DNA from: Embiotoca jacksoni
Taxonomy: Eukaryota > Chordata > Actinopteri > Embiotocidae
Direction: 5' to 3'
DNA length: 64,000 bases
Assembly: GCA_022577435.1 (NCBI GenBank)
Contig: JAKOON010000021.1
Span: 5,651,501-5,715,500 of the forward strand
Below are positions 52,401 to 64,000 of the stretch, one piece after another. The position numbers and the translations under genes are program-made. The first letter of the stretch is position 1. Every line of letters starts with the position of its first letter. The notes beneath the pieces are model-generated. The model was not told the origin of the DNA. It saw only the letters and a program-made list of their open reading frames with translations, and made no database searches.

Positions 52401-55400
52401 AGTGGGGTCCACTGTGACTGCGCTGATGGTATGAGGACATACAGTCACATGATGAAAAATGTGTTGTTTTTTTTTCTATAACTGCTCTGCACATAGTGAG
52501 GTTTCACTGTAAACTAACTGATAAATCCAACTCAATGCTTTCACAGAAAACACTTTCACAGAACAATCTGTGATGGTGAACACGTGCATTGTTATCAGGT
52601 TATTCACAGGAAGCACGCCTTGTCTTTATCACACTTCATACAGGTCGGCACAAACACAACTTGGCTAACAGATGAGTCATCTCTGGTCAAACAGTGATAG
52701 ACCAACCTGCTGTAACTCATATACCTTCACCTGTGATTCTTACAAGAGGCAACCAACAGTGACGTCACCCATTGGTTTGTGAATGGCCGTTGTTAGGCCT
52801 CGAGTTCGGATATCATCCGTCGCCATCTTGCTAATTGGGAGCGGTTTGAAGCCAGAAGCGACCAATGTTTGGACGAGCCGGGGAGGAGCGAGCGGTGGAT
52901 CTGACTCAATCTGATTGGAAACAACATTAAATTCTACCCACCGATAGCAGAAACCTGACTGCACCACAGGCCTGTCAATCAAATAGACACCCCCAACCAC
53001 AGCTTTTTGAGGCCTATTTTAAAATTTAATTAAGGGATTATTTTCAGATGGACCGCCAAAAAACTAGTAAGAAGGAAGGACTTTAGCAAACAACACCATA
53101 AGAACTTGTGGAATAAAATGGTTGACTTTGTATTTCATGAGAGAAGTTGAGTGGGAGTCTATGGAGCTGGAGGCTCTTTGGAGCCAACCTCCTAGCAGCA
53201 GTCAGTGATATTGCAGTTTAAAGGCACTTTTGCATTGGTCTCATTTTTCAGAGCCAGAAGATACATCCACTTTTATATACAGTCAATGGATTCTTGGGTC
53301 TTTCGGGCTGGACAATTTGCTGTTTATAATTACTGAGACATTAAGAATGTTTTCCAATATTGGTACATATCACAAAATGCCAGCATGAACAACAACCTCC
53401 AGCCACAAAAACCTAATCCTTACAACCATCAGTTCAGAAAATGATCTACACTACAGATCTACAGTCCGACACAATGGAACAGACTAAACTAGGCATCTCT
53501 CAATCTAATCTTACAACTGTTGAAAAGTGTTAATATTTAACAAACATGCACAGAGTGAAACGAAGTTTGTGCTGAACTGGGCACACCTAGCAATCCATGT
53601 GCACACTGCTGAGGGCAGTCGCACTTAAATTTTAATTTCACAAAAACAGAACTCCTAACAGGAAGGATACAAAAATACACATAATACGACCACATTGTAT
53701 TTTTTTTTTTGGCCTCATTTCTCTGACAGCTATACTGAAGGCCAGAGCTAAGAAGAAAAGCAAGTGAGCTGTTGTGTGACTTTTCACACCAGATTTTTTA
53801 ACAGACTGAGTATGGACAGAAATGGAAAACAGAGGAAATTAAATGCTGGCATCATCGTGATAAATGGTAATTTAGTCAAGAGGAGAAATTTCTGATGGAA
53901 ATGAAATGCAGTTCATTCAACTATTAATCAACAGAAGAAACGGCACAGAACAATCAAATAGCATTAAATTAAATTAAATATCTGTGTGCACCCGTAAACA
54001 GACACCCACAGCAGCGTAACGGTGTACCTCAGCTGGACAAACATCCTGTTTGAAGACCACCATCTGCCTTTGGTGAAACAGTAACAAGAGAGCAAACTCA
54101 TTTAGATCCAGTCTGACAAATTAAATATGGCAGGTCATCCCCCTGATAATAAACTAACTCACTTTTCATTAGCAATGAGTAAAACCTTGTTTGACCGGGA
54201 CAATGTTATTTTAGCTCGTGTCTGCAGGTTGTAGGTCTGCTACCTTCAACCCACCAGGCGTCTACTGCCGCTGAATGTCAGAATGATTTCAGACTGTTGC
54301 TGCAGACTCTGCTGTGCATGATTTACGTACACACACAAACATGCTATCTACCAAGCTGACATGGAGATATACACACAAATGTATGCATGCAAAAGGGAAC
54401 ACACAGACGCACACTGCTGGACTGCATCTCGAGACATGTTTCTCTGTGACCCCACATCACACTACTGCATGTCATGTAGCCAGAACACACAAGAGACTCT
54501 CGGTATCAGTAACAGCATTTCCATTAACATTTTGACCCCGGTTGTATGTAAAAGAAAAGAGGAGGGTGTGTGTGTGGGGGGGGGGTGGGGGGGCACAGGT
54601 GGACATCCACACAGCTGTAATGGAGCTGATGGCAGCACTACTGTTAGCATGTTTGCTTAGTGCCAAGTTTTCACTCGGATATTACTCAGTTTGTGTAAAA
54701 GCAGTGCAGGTGTGCATGAAACATCTGCTTTTACCTGCAGAGGCTTGGAAAACTTCCAATAACAAATGCTTGGTTCTTCTCTCTCCTGTATATTTATTCA
54801 CTTTAGTCATTTATCAATAGTGAATAGTTTGAATCATATAATTTTATTAGCACATGTTGTATTTTTAAGAACACATCAGAAGTTACCGCATACACTTCCT
54901 TCCCTGGACACATACCAGGTGTAAACCGATACTTCAGGATCATTTGCCTCTTCAAAGATGAAAAATGGCGTGAAGAGAGAAAGGCATTGAAGCATATAGT
55001 TTCTCTAGCTACAGGTAGCCCTCATTAGCCCAGAGGCCTGCTTCTTTTCCATGCTGTTGAGGGCATTTGTACAAGCAGGGGAGAAAAAGGGGGATCTCTT
55101 ACAGTTTTGTTAAGATGGAAACAGTCCTCACTGCAGGTATTTCCAGTGAAAGCCCCACCATAGAGAATCTCCTCTGTGGAGATTAGCAGGGGGCCCGAGG
55201 TCCCACTGGGATCCATTTCAACGTGTTATTAGAGGCAGTCACTCACTCTGCTGCTACACAAAATGTAACTCATGCCATCACCAACTGATTGGATACAGTG
55301 AGTAAATGCCTTCAAGATTAGGGCCAGTCACCATGGACAACCTTGCACTTCATTTTAGTGAGGTCTTGTACAGATGCAGAGGTTTGGCCTTGATGCCCTT

Positions 55401-58400
55401 TAACCTCTTTCTAACCCACAAACCTGCTTGTTTGTCTGGATTTTCTGTCTAGGTTAGGTTAGGTTAGGTAGTTACTTTATTAATCCCCGAGGGGAAATTT
55501 TTTAATTTTTAATTTCTTATTTGCTTTTTTCAGTTTGTTTGGGATTTCTTATTTTTTAGGTTGGATACAACTTTTACTCCTTATAAAGTGTTTATAGGCT
55601 GCAACTAATGGATTTATTAATAGTTGTAAAATGCTTCATAGGCTATAACTTATAAGCCATTAAAAATTTTGGGTTTCTTTCAAATGCTATAAATGGAAAT
55701 GTATTCATCAAATGTCTCTTAAATGACATCAGCAATGTCTCCTTTTCTCAGAAAAGGACACATCAGTAAGAACTTGCTCTCATATAAAACATGTATGAGG
55801 GTGTAACGGGCATCACAGTGTTGTTATCTGAAAATGTGTCAATGTGGCAGGACACTAGCGTGCTGAAAGGTCTACTTCAGAAACAAAGACCACTAGCATT
55901 TGTAGAAGGAGAGATGTTAGATCATGGCCAAGTACACATTCCCAACTACATCATTTACATTAGACTTTATTCAGCACATCTTATAGGACACATTACGTCA
56001 TTCACTTGAAATGATCTAAAACAGATCTAAAACTTGCAAAGCATGACACATTGTCACTACACAACAGCTGTGCTAGGAGTCTCCTTGTGCAGGAGCTACA
56101 CTTAAGCAACAGTTTATTTGACCACTGAGAGGCTTTTCAGAGCTCACGGAAATATACGAAATATTTACTTGTGCACATATAAGACAGAAAAAAAGGATTT
56201 GAAGTGTAAAATCATGAGGCTAAGGGGCAAACTCCAACCCATGTGGTCATATAGGTCATTTGTTCATGAGCATAAATACAACCCATGAGCCTTTTTCTAA
56301 ATTAGTTAGGAACTATCCAAATCTGCTGTTGTGTCGACCCAGCCGCCCAACCCGCTTTATCCGAACAAAATAAATTCTACACGTGATCTGAACTTCTGCG
56401 AGACACCAGTTTGTTGTTATTTAACTGAACTTTAAAGTGTAGCTGTAGGTTGTAAAACGCTGGTTTCACAAAAGACCGACAGGGTCGTTTTTTGGAGCAG
56501 TCTCACAAATGTATACTTTTCTGTGAAAATGTGTTGCCATTGGAATATATTGTAACCGACACAAAGTGAGTCTCTTCTCTGACACAGTTGAAAGTAGGAT
56601 TTTTGTAGCAATACTTCAAATCCACATGAAGATGATTGTTTGCTATTTAAAAGGAAGTGTTTGACTTTGATATCTCTCTAGTGCACCGGTAAAAGTTTAA
56701 TACTCCAAGGTTAGTATTCAAAGTTTCGACACCACACATCATCCTCATCCGCTGCATTACATTAACTTTGCCAAAGAACAATTTTATCCAGGAAGTAACT
56801 GTTTAATTCCATCTGACTAACAGTTTTGAAGAAAAAGAGAAAATGTTCCTGTGCATGTTGTAACAAACATCAGATTTGTGTGTATGTCTCTATAAAGCTT
56901 ACTGCAGACAGACCAGTTTAATTTGCACCTCACAGCAGAAAGCCCCGTCAAATTAAATGGCTGACTTTCATGGCCTCGGGGTGCTACAGTCAGACAGAGA
57001 TGAGCTAGAAAAGCAAATGCCCTTCAGCTCTGATTAAATATTCACCAGTCAGAGGAATTAAATAATTTTCAACTCCCAAGGGTTCCCATCTATGAAATGA
57101 AAGAATCTTTGTGTCTACAGAGAGGCACAGAAAGAGTTTGGAGGGTTTTGTGTGTGTGTTTCCCCCAGCAGTCCCTGGATCATCATTCTTACTCCTGTCT
57201 TGTCTCAACCTGAAACCTGGCAGGTTGTGACTGTGCAGAGAAGGGTAATACATTCCAAGCATACCATGGGGTCAGGGGACTGGAAGAGCCAATAGGTGGC
57301 CAGCTGACCGGCCAGTCCCTCCTCCCCCTGCTGCAACAGAGAACAAATAAAGCCCTCTCAGGAAAAAAAAAAAAAAAAAATGGGTGACTCAAAGAGAGAG
57401 AGGGAGGGGGGGGGGGGGTGACTAGCCAGTACAAATTGGCCTCAGGTATCTTTGAGATTATTCAGGTGCAGCCCTTCCCTAATAGGCAGAAATGTCGGCC
57501 CACTAATTGGACATGTAACCCCCCCCCCTCGATTCAAAATTCACTTTGAATTGCCTCAGCTCAGCCAAGATACACTGCTAGATTCAGACTAATTGGCTAA
57601 TAGCCCACATCTTAGGAGGGTAAAGGGAAAACTTTATTGCAGAACTGGGAGTGGAAACCTTCTGTCTTGACTTTTATCCTGGACTCAGTCTGACTCATGG
57701 ATGCACAAAGGACGACCACTTTAAACATCCTACATGCCATGACTGGTTTATAAGCCCAAGTCTTTGCATTTTTCTAATATTCCCACTACAGTTGACTGCA
57801 GTGATGAGGAGATGTGGTCCTAACAGCTCTGTGCTGCAGGGAGACAGATCTGAGGCCACAAAAGAGACCAGACAATGCAGAGGAAACAGACAGGACTGTA
57901 AAACCAGCCCAGCTCAAACACAGCAGACACTATCAGCACATTGTTGTGTGTCTCTACAGAATCACAGAATATGTACACAACCAGTGCTGGAGGACCATCT
58001 TTAGTGAATATTGGTGGCTCTCTAACGGCCTAAGATTACAAGCGTCTGCAAATTAAGTATACTAATACTAATATAGTATTCTTAGGTTAAATTTAACCTC
58101 TGTACGATTTACAATACAATGAATAATGCCCAAAGTCCTGTAATGTACGATAATTTTATCATTTTGTGACCCTTTGTGACACTGTGGTTATCTCATTTGA
58201 ATTAATTTCCTGACACGATCAAAAGTATGGATCCTGTGTCTGTGTTTACACATCTCTTCTCATATCACGTGTTTCTAGCCAATCAAACTTGTTGCGTTGA
58301 TGAACGTGAATCAGTAGCACAACTGTCAATAACTCAACCATGAGATGTTGTTTATTTGAAGACAGATTGCGATACAGAGAACTTATATTTCTTCAGAAAT

Positions 58401-60794
58401 TCCACATGACTGGGACGGATTATCTGTGCTGGTGTGGAGGTCAACACTGTCAGTGAGACCTTTAAATCAGATCAGATATTCTGGAGTCTCACTTCTTCAA
58501 AGTCATAAATGGCCACACTGACATTATGCATCATGTACACATTAGCAAAGCAAATAGAGGCTCTATATATTTAATCCTGACATCAGTCTTTTCCTTCAGG
58601 TGCTCGGCTAGCCAGAGAACAAATAGTCATAGTGTATAGTATTCAAATTATTTCCTGCTAAAAAGAGTAATTTAACTCACTGCGTCTTCCTGTGTCAAAG
58701 TGTCAAGTGCTCTTTTTTTATGTTTCTAAAAACGACAGCTACAAAACAACTGTGGTTTGTCAGTTTAGAAAATACATTAAATTACTTCTTTTTTTTATTG
58801 CCAAAAGTTACATAATAGGAAAGCTGCGTGGCTTTATATTTAGCACAGACATGATTGATATCAATCTGCTCATCTCTAGCACCATAAGAAAGTGAACAAG
58901 TGTATCTCATCATTGTTGTTAATCTAGATACATGTGAGCAGCATTTATTGAAATGAAACTATAATCACCAAATTAAAAGGAAAACCCTGGATTTAACCAC
59001 CACCCTGCTGGTGTTACTGACCTTAAGAAGGCCATCATTTGGACATCATGTAAGCTAACAAATTAAAATATGTGCTTGACCTATTATAGTGGCAGACTGA
59101 TGAGTCCTTCACAAACCACTTGTCCCTAAAGTCCCCCAGTCTCATTACCACAGCCATGTGGTGCCCTTCTTGGGTTGCAGACTGTGGATGGTGACTCCAT
59201 CCCTCTGGGATGGGGCCAACATGGCACATTGATCCTATGTCAGCTGGACACTGCTATCCATTCTACTAACTGGGGAAATCTCTGTAATGCACATCAATCC
59301 GCCACTTTGCAGAGATTAGGCTGATAAACTTACATTCAGACTGACTCTACTGACAAGACAGGAAGTGGGCCCCGGTTTGCAATTTTCTTCCTGCTTTACT
59401 CTTCAAAGCAGAACAAGGGCACAGATAACAGAAAGTTATGAACACAGTGTGTGATCATGGATGCGGAAGGATGAGGGGGCCACTGTAATTGGCCGAGTGA
59501 AATCCTGCACTAAACAATGATACAGTTTGTGGAGCTTTCATTAACGACGTTGTATAGCAAGACAGGAAAGATGTGTCACACATGCATGCCATTGAACATC
59601 AACTAGGACTATTATTAAAACAAAATGATTTACTTCTATGTAAATCCTTCAAAACACGGTTAACTCCATGAGTGTTTTTGTCTGGTGATAACAACCCTGT
59701 TAGTTTAGTGTTACAGACCAGTAAACACCTTTATTAGGAAAAACAACCCCACTTCTTTAAACACACTTTAAACTCTGAGGCGACCTCAAAAAAACAACTT
59801 TTCAAAACTGCACATACAAGAGAGGCAACACTGATCACAACATATTTTTGAATGTGAATGTAAATGAAATAGGAGCCTTTAAAATACAATTAAGCACTGG
59901 AATTACTTGAGAGGCCACAGCTTAGAACAGTTCACCTGTTACAAATGCTTCACACAAAGAGGACTGTAACAGGCATTATTATATCAACCGCAATTCATTT
60001 TAACCATAAGACATGTCAATGAATGCAATGAATGAGGACATGTCAATCCAAAAAGATTGAAAAAAAAATTGACAATGTGTGTGTAAAAAATAAATAAATA
60101 TATATATATATATATATATATATTAGGCTGGTGTAACCTGCAACAGCATTAGCTCAGATGTCTGACGTTTTATGACTGAAATGTACGACACGCATTTATA
60201 AAGCCCCTGGTTACAACTTCCGCACCTTAAATTAACTCCAAAGACGAGGCAACAAAACGAGCACAGTTACCTGGAGGCTATTACGTGTGTTCAATAAACT
60301 AAAATGGTCTCTAATGGTCGGTCTAAATAAACCTGCAGCAGTTTAAACCGCTCCGGCGTCCAGCAGGTTGCTGCTTTAAGAGGAACTAGACAAAGTGTGA
60401 TGCAGTTTAAAGCAGAGTTCAGAAACAGGCGACAGGTGTTCGACACTGTATGTGGACTCCACAGCGTCACCGCGGGGTTTTGCGCAGTAAAGTGTGCACA
60501 ATACGCTTCTCTGAAGCGGATAAAAGGTTGTTTTTCGTTAAACGTTGTCTGACTGCGCACATTATATTTACCCTCTAAATGAAAAAGAAGTGGAACATGC
60601 ACATTTGCGACAACTTACAGGTATTTTCCGGCGCCGTTCGTCTGCTGATGCAAAGCTACCGATAATCCAAACAAGCTCCCTTTGGTTTTTCCCTCTTTGA
60701 TCACAGGAAACCGTTCATCTATGTTAAATCCATTGCAGGTTTGCGTCTCGTGAAACACGGCCAAAACCGCGCAGAGTAATAGTCCTGGAGACAT
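35779..60794 (-). CDS. itga3: Integrin alpha-3, laminin-binding receptor subunit
   Basis: Pairs with beta-1 as a laminin receptor. Common exons in transcription order are 60794-60619, 47585-47458, 46324-46242, 45403-45154, 44962-44864, 44718-44514, 43839-43646, 43293-43205, 43117-42981, 42655-42569, 42477-42410, 42197-42052, 41924-41778, 41665-41568, 41029-40861, 40612-40535, 40446-40367, 40219-40142, 40027-39925, 39648-39472, 37944-37816, 37615-37502, 37058-36960 and 36875-36750, then tail A (36532-36422) or tail B (35946-35779). All phases agree, giving 1056 aa (A) or 1075 aa (B); human is 1051 and 1066. A signal peptide precedes NGFNIDERFP. Calcium-binding FG-GAP loops are at D309-D317, D371-D379 and D432-D440. 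A furin site SKRTKR|Q ends at R875, for heavy/light chain cleavage. The transmembrane helix spans about 998-1018. The closest family match is alpha-3 rather than alpha-6 or alpha-7, from the tails and ectodomain. Confidence 0.95.
35982..35997. repeat. Poly-G run
   Basis: An uninterrupted run of about 16 G on the plus strand (poly-C on the itga3-coding strand), 36 bases upstream of the tail-B exon. In the itga3 transcript it is a C-rich tract just before the acceptor, so it may form part of the pyrimidine tract region. Confidence 0.85.
36422..36532 (-). CDS. itga3: itga3 alternative last exon, cytoplasmic tail A
   Basis: After a CCCCCAG acceptor the exon encodes CGFFQRASRREMYEAKAQKA then EMKIQPSETERLTEDY and TGA (36 residues). 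The human alpha-3A tail ends QPSETERLTDDY, so identity is clear. The normally invariant GFFKR is GFFQR here, while the Arg that pairs with the beta-subunit Asp is kept. An upstream GGA/GGT-rich tract at 36536-36564 gives a C-rich pyrimidine tract on the coding strand. Confidence 0.93.
   Translation of the reverse strand, partial: CGFFQRASRREMYEAKAQKAEMKIQPSETERLTEDY
37062..37147. repeat. (CA)n microsatellite abutting itga3 exon 23 acceptor
   Basis: About 43 CA units on the plus strand, read as (TG)n on the transcribed strand. The repeat runs directly into CTGCAG|GAC at 37058, so it replaces a normal polypyrimidine tract. Confidence 0.97.
37434..37488. repeat. (GT)n/(CA)n microsatellite next to itga3 exon 22 donor
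   Basis: An imperfect (GT)n with a few GC interruptions. On the itga3 strand it is a (CA)n tract beginning about 14 bases after the exon 22 donor (GAG|GTCAGC at 37502). Confidence 0.95.
38540..38970 (+). repeat. Dispersed repeat with TGTTAGCGTGCTGATGTTAG signature, in itga3 intron 20
   Basis: Blocks AAACTAATGGAAGTCCTATC, ACATCTGCAAAACATCAGCA and GCATGTTAGCGTGCTGATGT match a repeat very common in percomorph genomes (from memory). The unit is interrupted by unrelated sequence at about 38625-38790. It lies in the long intron between itga3 exons 20 and 21. Confidence 0.6.
39030..39275 (+). mobile_element. Non-LTR retrotransposon 3' tail
   Basis: The stretch reads GTGGGTTCTCTGGGTAATTC, TTTCCTCCCACCGTCCAAAA, GTAGGTGTGAATGCGAGCGT and GATGGACTGTCAACCTGTCC, and ends in (GGAT)n. 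This is the recognisable 3' region of a fish LINE or related SINE family ending in ATGGATGGA repeats (family knowledge). The copy is short and degraded and lies next to the 38540-38970 repeat. Confidence 0.75.
47588..47691. repeat. (CA)n(GACA)n microsatellite abutting itga3 exon 2 acceptor
   Basis: About 36 CA units followed by GAGAGA and (GACA)n. On the itga3 strand it is (TG)n leading into TCTCCAG|GCT at 47585, only five bases before the AG. Confidence 0.97.
49372..49441. repeat. (GT)n microsatellite
   Basis: An uninterrupted run of about 34 GT units inside itga3 intron 1, far from any exon. Confidence 0.97.
50428..50646. repeat. GGGAA purine tract with G-quadruplex motif
   Basis: 198 bases of pure purine (GGGAA and GGGGA variants), followed by three GGGGGT units and a longer G run. 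It is pyrimidine-rich on the itga3-transcribed strand. The purine mirror symmetry and G runs fit triplex (H-DNA) and quadruplex formation, by sequence alone. Confidence 0.95.
52740..53290 (+). mobile_element. Fish non-autonomous repeat ending TTTATATACAGTCAATGG
   Basis: Blocks include GTGACGTCACCCATTGGTTT, GCCATCTTGC, GGCCTGTCAATCAAATAGAC, CAGTTTAAAGGCACTTTTGC and a terminal CTTTTATATACAGTCAATGG. They match a dispersed fish repeat I recognise from other teleost sequence. There is no coding capacity and the family name is not certain. It lies in itga3 intron 1. Confidence 0.6.
55445..55510 (+). repeat. Retroelement-tail-like (GGTTA)n segment
   Basis: Four GGTTA units are followed by ACTTTATTAATCCCCGAGGG and GAAATTT. 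The 'ACTTTATTGATCCCCGAGGGGAAATT' type tail occurs at the 3' ends of fish retroelements (family knowledge). Only this tail is visible. Confidence 0.5.
60098..60121. repeat. (TA)n microsatellite
   Basis: About 12 TA units in itga3 intron 1, some 500 bases downstream of exon 1. Confidence 0.9.
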
Positions 60795-63700
60795 GTTTGA
60801 GCCGTCTTCCCTTTCTCAAGTGCACTGGGCTTCCCGCAGGTCCACGATCAGCGTGGGTCCGGCCACGGCACTCACCCGCAAAGGGCTCCAACAGGTAGGC
60901 TGCTGCTTCACAGACACCTCCCCATTGAGAGCCGCCGCCACCGCCTGTCCCCCCGCGCACTCACCGTGTCACTGTAGGTGTCGGAGTGTGCCTGCCCACC
61001 TCTGCCTCTCTCTGCTGCCCTCCCCTGATCTGCCTTCCTTCATATCTGCTCTCCTCCACGCCCGTGTAAAACAAGTGCGATGACTGAACTCACACACCAC
61101 AGAGTAGTAAAAAGTGTGACACCTCCATCTCGTCTGTCACCAACATTTCTGTTCCTCTTTCACACGCGGTTTTCCGCAGACACAAATCTGCATGTTAGAA
61201 AGCACGTCTTAACATGATGATGTGAACATGTTGAAATAACTTTGCTGTCTTTTTGGTTCGAGGATTCAAGTTATTTATTTCCATCCATTAAAATGGCACC
61301 ACCTTATTTCCACACAATGGAAACTTGTGCATTGGCTGCTCCCTATAGTCAACATGTACACTATATGCACATGCAGCATACACAGTGTTACAGTTATTTT
61401 AAGTTTACTGTGCTTCATGTCAGAAAAAAATCTTTTCCTATCTAGTTTCAACCCAAATTTTCCAATTTATTAAGAATGAAGTTAGCTCATATGCTCTTTT
61501 AAATCGACATCACAACAGGGAAATATTAACATCAGACATTAAAATAAGTTTAATATTTTTGATACGTTTGGAAATTATTGTTTCTCACAAGTATTAAACT
61601 CAACCTTCAAGAATGAAGCAGAGGATTTTTAGACTAAATCATCTGGCTTTTTATTGCGAGTTTTTTGAGTTTGAAGGACCATGAGAGTCAGTCCACTTCC
61701 AAGTTAATAGACGCATGGGCCGTCCTCACATGAGCACTCTTGTGACAGCCACCCTTTGCCTTGCTCCACTGCCTATTGCTTAAACTTCTGGCCTCTAATA
61801 GGCAGTTCATTAAACCCTTAATCCCTTTAGAGAGTTCATGGAACAGGCCAGAGTTTTTTAAAGTATCCTTTCCTTCTCTTGAATCCCCCTCCGCCCCCTG
61901 CTTTTCTCTTTTTTTCCTGTCTTTCTGTGGAACCACTGGTGTCAAGAGACCAAGTGCAGCTTCATCTCCTCCCCACTTGCCCGTACCTCCGTAGCAAAGT
62001 GTGATTTTTCATCATGTCTGCTTTATTGGCCGACTCCCGGCTAAAATCTGGCATCGCTGACCTCTTTTAATTGACGAGCTGAGCTCCCACTCTGCGTCTC
62101 CCCACGCTCCAGGAGTTTCTCTCACCCTGAGGTAATCTGTCCCTCAAAAACCCAGTGAAATAATGCCCTGTGGGGATTGTAGTTCACTGTGCACATTCCA
62201 CAACTGCAGAAGCTTTCACTGTTCTTCAACAAAACGTCTGTCCCAGTCTGGATACACTCTGCTCAGGTGGCACTGTTTCAGTATTGTCTGCTGTGCTGCT
62301 CACAGGTCTTTATTTAGGTGCAAACTCTGTGTCAAAACAAGAAGTATGTCAACAGAGAAAAACACCACATTGCCATCACCACATTGAGGTGCATTCCACA
62401 GAACATCCCTGAGGTGAGCACACAACATGCCACCGTCGACATTGTCAGCATCCTGTTGTGGCCTTATCAAGGCATTCATCTGGTACAGCACTGACACTAA
62501 ACAGATCCATGCGATCATGCAAATAAAGAGCTTTTTAACTGCCCCGACTCGGCAGAAGATGAACGTCCTGAGAGAGACATTAGCAGAGAGGAATTTAAAG
62601 CAACCAAAGAACAATTGACCAGCAATCTGACCTCCCCCTTTATTTTGGTCAATGTCACAGATTCCATATGTTTTCTGAAGGTAGTGGAGAGCACCTGATC
62701 CTCAACCCCTTTAGGTCTGAGACCCACCCTACTGTCACTTTGGAAATGTGACATGATACAGACAAACTCTGTCCCTCAGTATTGGAAAACAAGATACACT
62801 CTTGTATAAGGTGTGTAAATGCACTGACAGACAGCTGTCAATCACTGATATGTCTGTGTCTCTATTCATACCAGAGTGAGTGTTTAGAATGAGAATTTAA
62901 AAAGTGCAAAAAAAAAAATCAACTGTATCTGATAACTTTTGAAACAAGGGAAGGGAGTTCACTTTCAGAGTTACAGCAAAGAAAAAAAGTGAGTTCCGGC
63001 CTTTAAAACGTGTATTCCCCCGACCCGCCTGTAAACCAACACCAGCCTCTGTGAACCACACGGACAAAGACCTGAATGCAGCTACTGCTGCTGCCCCCAG
63101 AGTCCCCTGCTCTGCAGCCTTTAGCCCACACATGGAATGTAATTTGCAATTTGTCTCCCAGTTTCCTGTTTTTTTTTTCCCCACTTCCCACCACCTCCTA
63201 CCCCGTCATCATACTGCACCTCCACCCAAAACAATATCCCCCGAATACAAAACCCTCCCCTTTCCCCCCACTTCTCATTATTGCCATGTTTGTCTTTCTG
63301 CCTCATAGTATTCATTCAACTGAGCTGGTTAAGCCTCCATAACGTCTTCAACTTTCATGCTACCTTGTGTTGTGTCGTACATCCCGAATGGCTCCATTGA
63401 GGCCTCTGAAGGCATCCTTTGAAACAGTGCTGCTGGCTGATGGGATGGGGTGGGCGGGTGGATGCTATGTGGAGTTCCTGATGTGAATGTGTGATAATAG
63501 AAATGGACTGGCTGTTAAAGAGTGCTGTGAAGAGAGAGCAGAGAAAATGTGAGGACTGATTGCACCAATATGCTCTATAATAGTCCCATTGCACGTAGTC
63601 TCCCTGACTCGTTGCTTAGGCTTTGTGTAAAACCTTCACTGCGATGACTGCACAGCCTTGTAAGCATGAAAATAAGCATCAGCCTCAAAATAACTGGATG

Positions 63701-63846
63701 GCATCCTCACGTTGAATTTCCATGAATATTAATCCGCATTAGACTAGATTGGTGAGCAGACCATACGGAGCAGGACATTGGTTGAATATGAAACACAGCA
63801 CGCTCTCACAACGAGCCCTCGCTGCACGGTGACGGCCTAGCTGACC
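60795..63846. other. itga3 5' flank, no confident gene
   Basis: The first few hundred bases are GC- and CpG-richer than average and should include the itga3 promoter. No TATA box is evident. Beyond about 61100 the sequence is ordinary intergenic DNA. Short ORFs are present on both strands (e.g. 62300-62614) without recognisable domains. Confidence 0.5.
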
Positions 63847-63860
63847 GTTGCCATGGCGTC
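63847..63860 (+). promoter_or_regulatory. X-box-like (RFX) site
   Basis: GTTGCCATGGCGTC matches the first half (GTTGCC) and spacer of the RFX X-box, with a weak second half. A second GTTGCTATG half-site follows at 63865. RFX factors drive ciliary genes (family knowledge); occupancy here is inference. Confidence 0.25.
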
Positions 63861-63881
63861 GGGAGTTGCTATGAAGCCAGT

Positions 63882-64000
63882 ATGTTCGGCGTGGCGGTCG
63901 TGTCTGTTGGAAGACAGTGTGGTCTGTTTAAACTCCAGCCAGGACTCTCGCTGGGCTCAAATGACCTTTCACAGGAATTAAACACCATCTACGCAGTCCT
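63882..64000 (+). CDS. Possible gene start running off the window end
   Basis: An ATG at 63882 opens MFGVAVVSVGRQCGLFKLQP and then GLSLGSNDLSQELNTIYAV, with no stop before the window ends (39 codons). The sequence is CpG-rich, lies beside an X-box-like site, and diverges from itga3. I do not recognise the protein. A short alternative ORF starts at 63853 in another frame and stops at 63981. With so little length, this may be chance. Confidence 0.25.
   Translation, partial: MFGVAVVSVGRQCGLFKLQPGLSLGSNDLSQELNTIYAV

Larger units (their letters stand above)
47586..60618 (-). other. itga3 intron 1 (about 13 kb)
   Basis: Bounded by the exon 1 donor at 60618 and the exon 2 acceptor at 47586. It contains a (CA)n tract, a (GT)n tract, a long GGGAA purine tract, a fish repeat at 52740-53290, a retroelement-like tail near 55445-55510 and a (TA)n tract at 60098-60121. 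I see no coding exon of another gene on either strand. Confidence 0.8.

Noticed and set aside
55445..55472. GGTTA units resembling a telomere repeat
   Set aside because: Only four units, not vertebrate TTAGGG, and joined to a retroelement-type tail.
62300..62614. 104-aa minus-strand ORF with a hydrophobic segment
   Set aside because: The opposite strand is also open, there is no splice context, and no family is recognised; likely chance.

Overview
The window is vertebrate, and most likely percomorph-type teleost, genomic DNA. It has compact multi-exon genes with GT/AG introns, long (CA)n/(TG)n microsatellites, a Tc1-like element with a large internal deletion, non-LTR retrotransposon fragments and fish-type dispersed repeats. 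Exon models were built by hand from reading frame, splice sites and phase agreement. No database search or transcript data were available.

Layout. (1) 434-8324, minus strand: two tandem paralogous single-pass membrane proteins with PPxY-rich cytoplasmic tails (434-1729 and 3831-4454; only their 3' exons are resolved), followed by abi3, an ABI-family subunit of the WAVE actin regulator (5694-8324). The only abi3 model the sequence supports ends in polyproline with no SH3 exon. (2) 8325-16589: no confident gene, only repeats and two isolated exon-like segments. (3) 16590-33956, plus strand: a complete two-domain angiotensin-converting enzyme gene (ace) with 25 coding exons and 1285 codons. Both HEMGH zinc sites are intact and there is a C-terminal transmembrane anchor. 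A polyadenylation signal lies at 34294. (4) 35779-60794, minus strand and convergent with ace: a complete integrin alpha-3 gene (itga3) with 24 common coding exons plus two alternative last exons, tail A at 36422-36532 and tail B at 35779-35946. Its first intron is about 13 kb. (5) 60795-64000: itga3 5' flank with no confident gene, except an open reading frame running off the window end beside an RFX/X-box-like site.

Functional links. ABI3 (WAVE complex) and integrin alpha-3 (laminin receptor) both act in adhesion and actin control. ACE is a cell-surface or shed dipeptidyl carboxypeptidase. These are neighbours in a vertebrate chromosome segment, not an operon. In human, ABI3, ITGA3 and ACE all lie on 17q, so conserved synteny is plausible.

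The observations most worth checking are the SH3-less abi3, the tandem PPxY membrane genes, an in-frame ATG with a hydrophobic leader in ace intron 12 (where mammalian testis ACE starts), the (CA)/(TG) microsatellites abutting three itga3 splice sites, and the GFFQR version of the integrin GFFKR motif in tail A. I found no convincing wholly new biological system.
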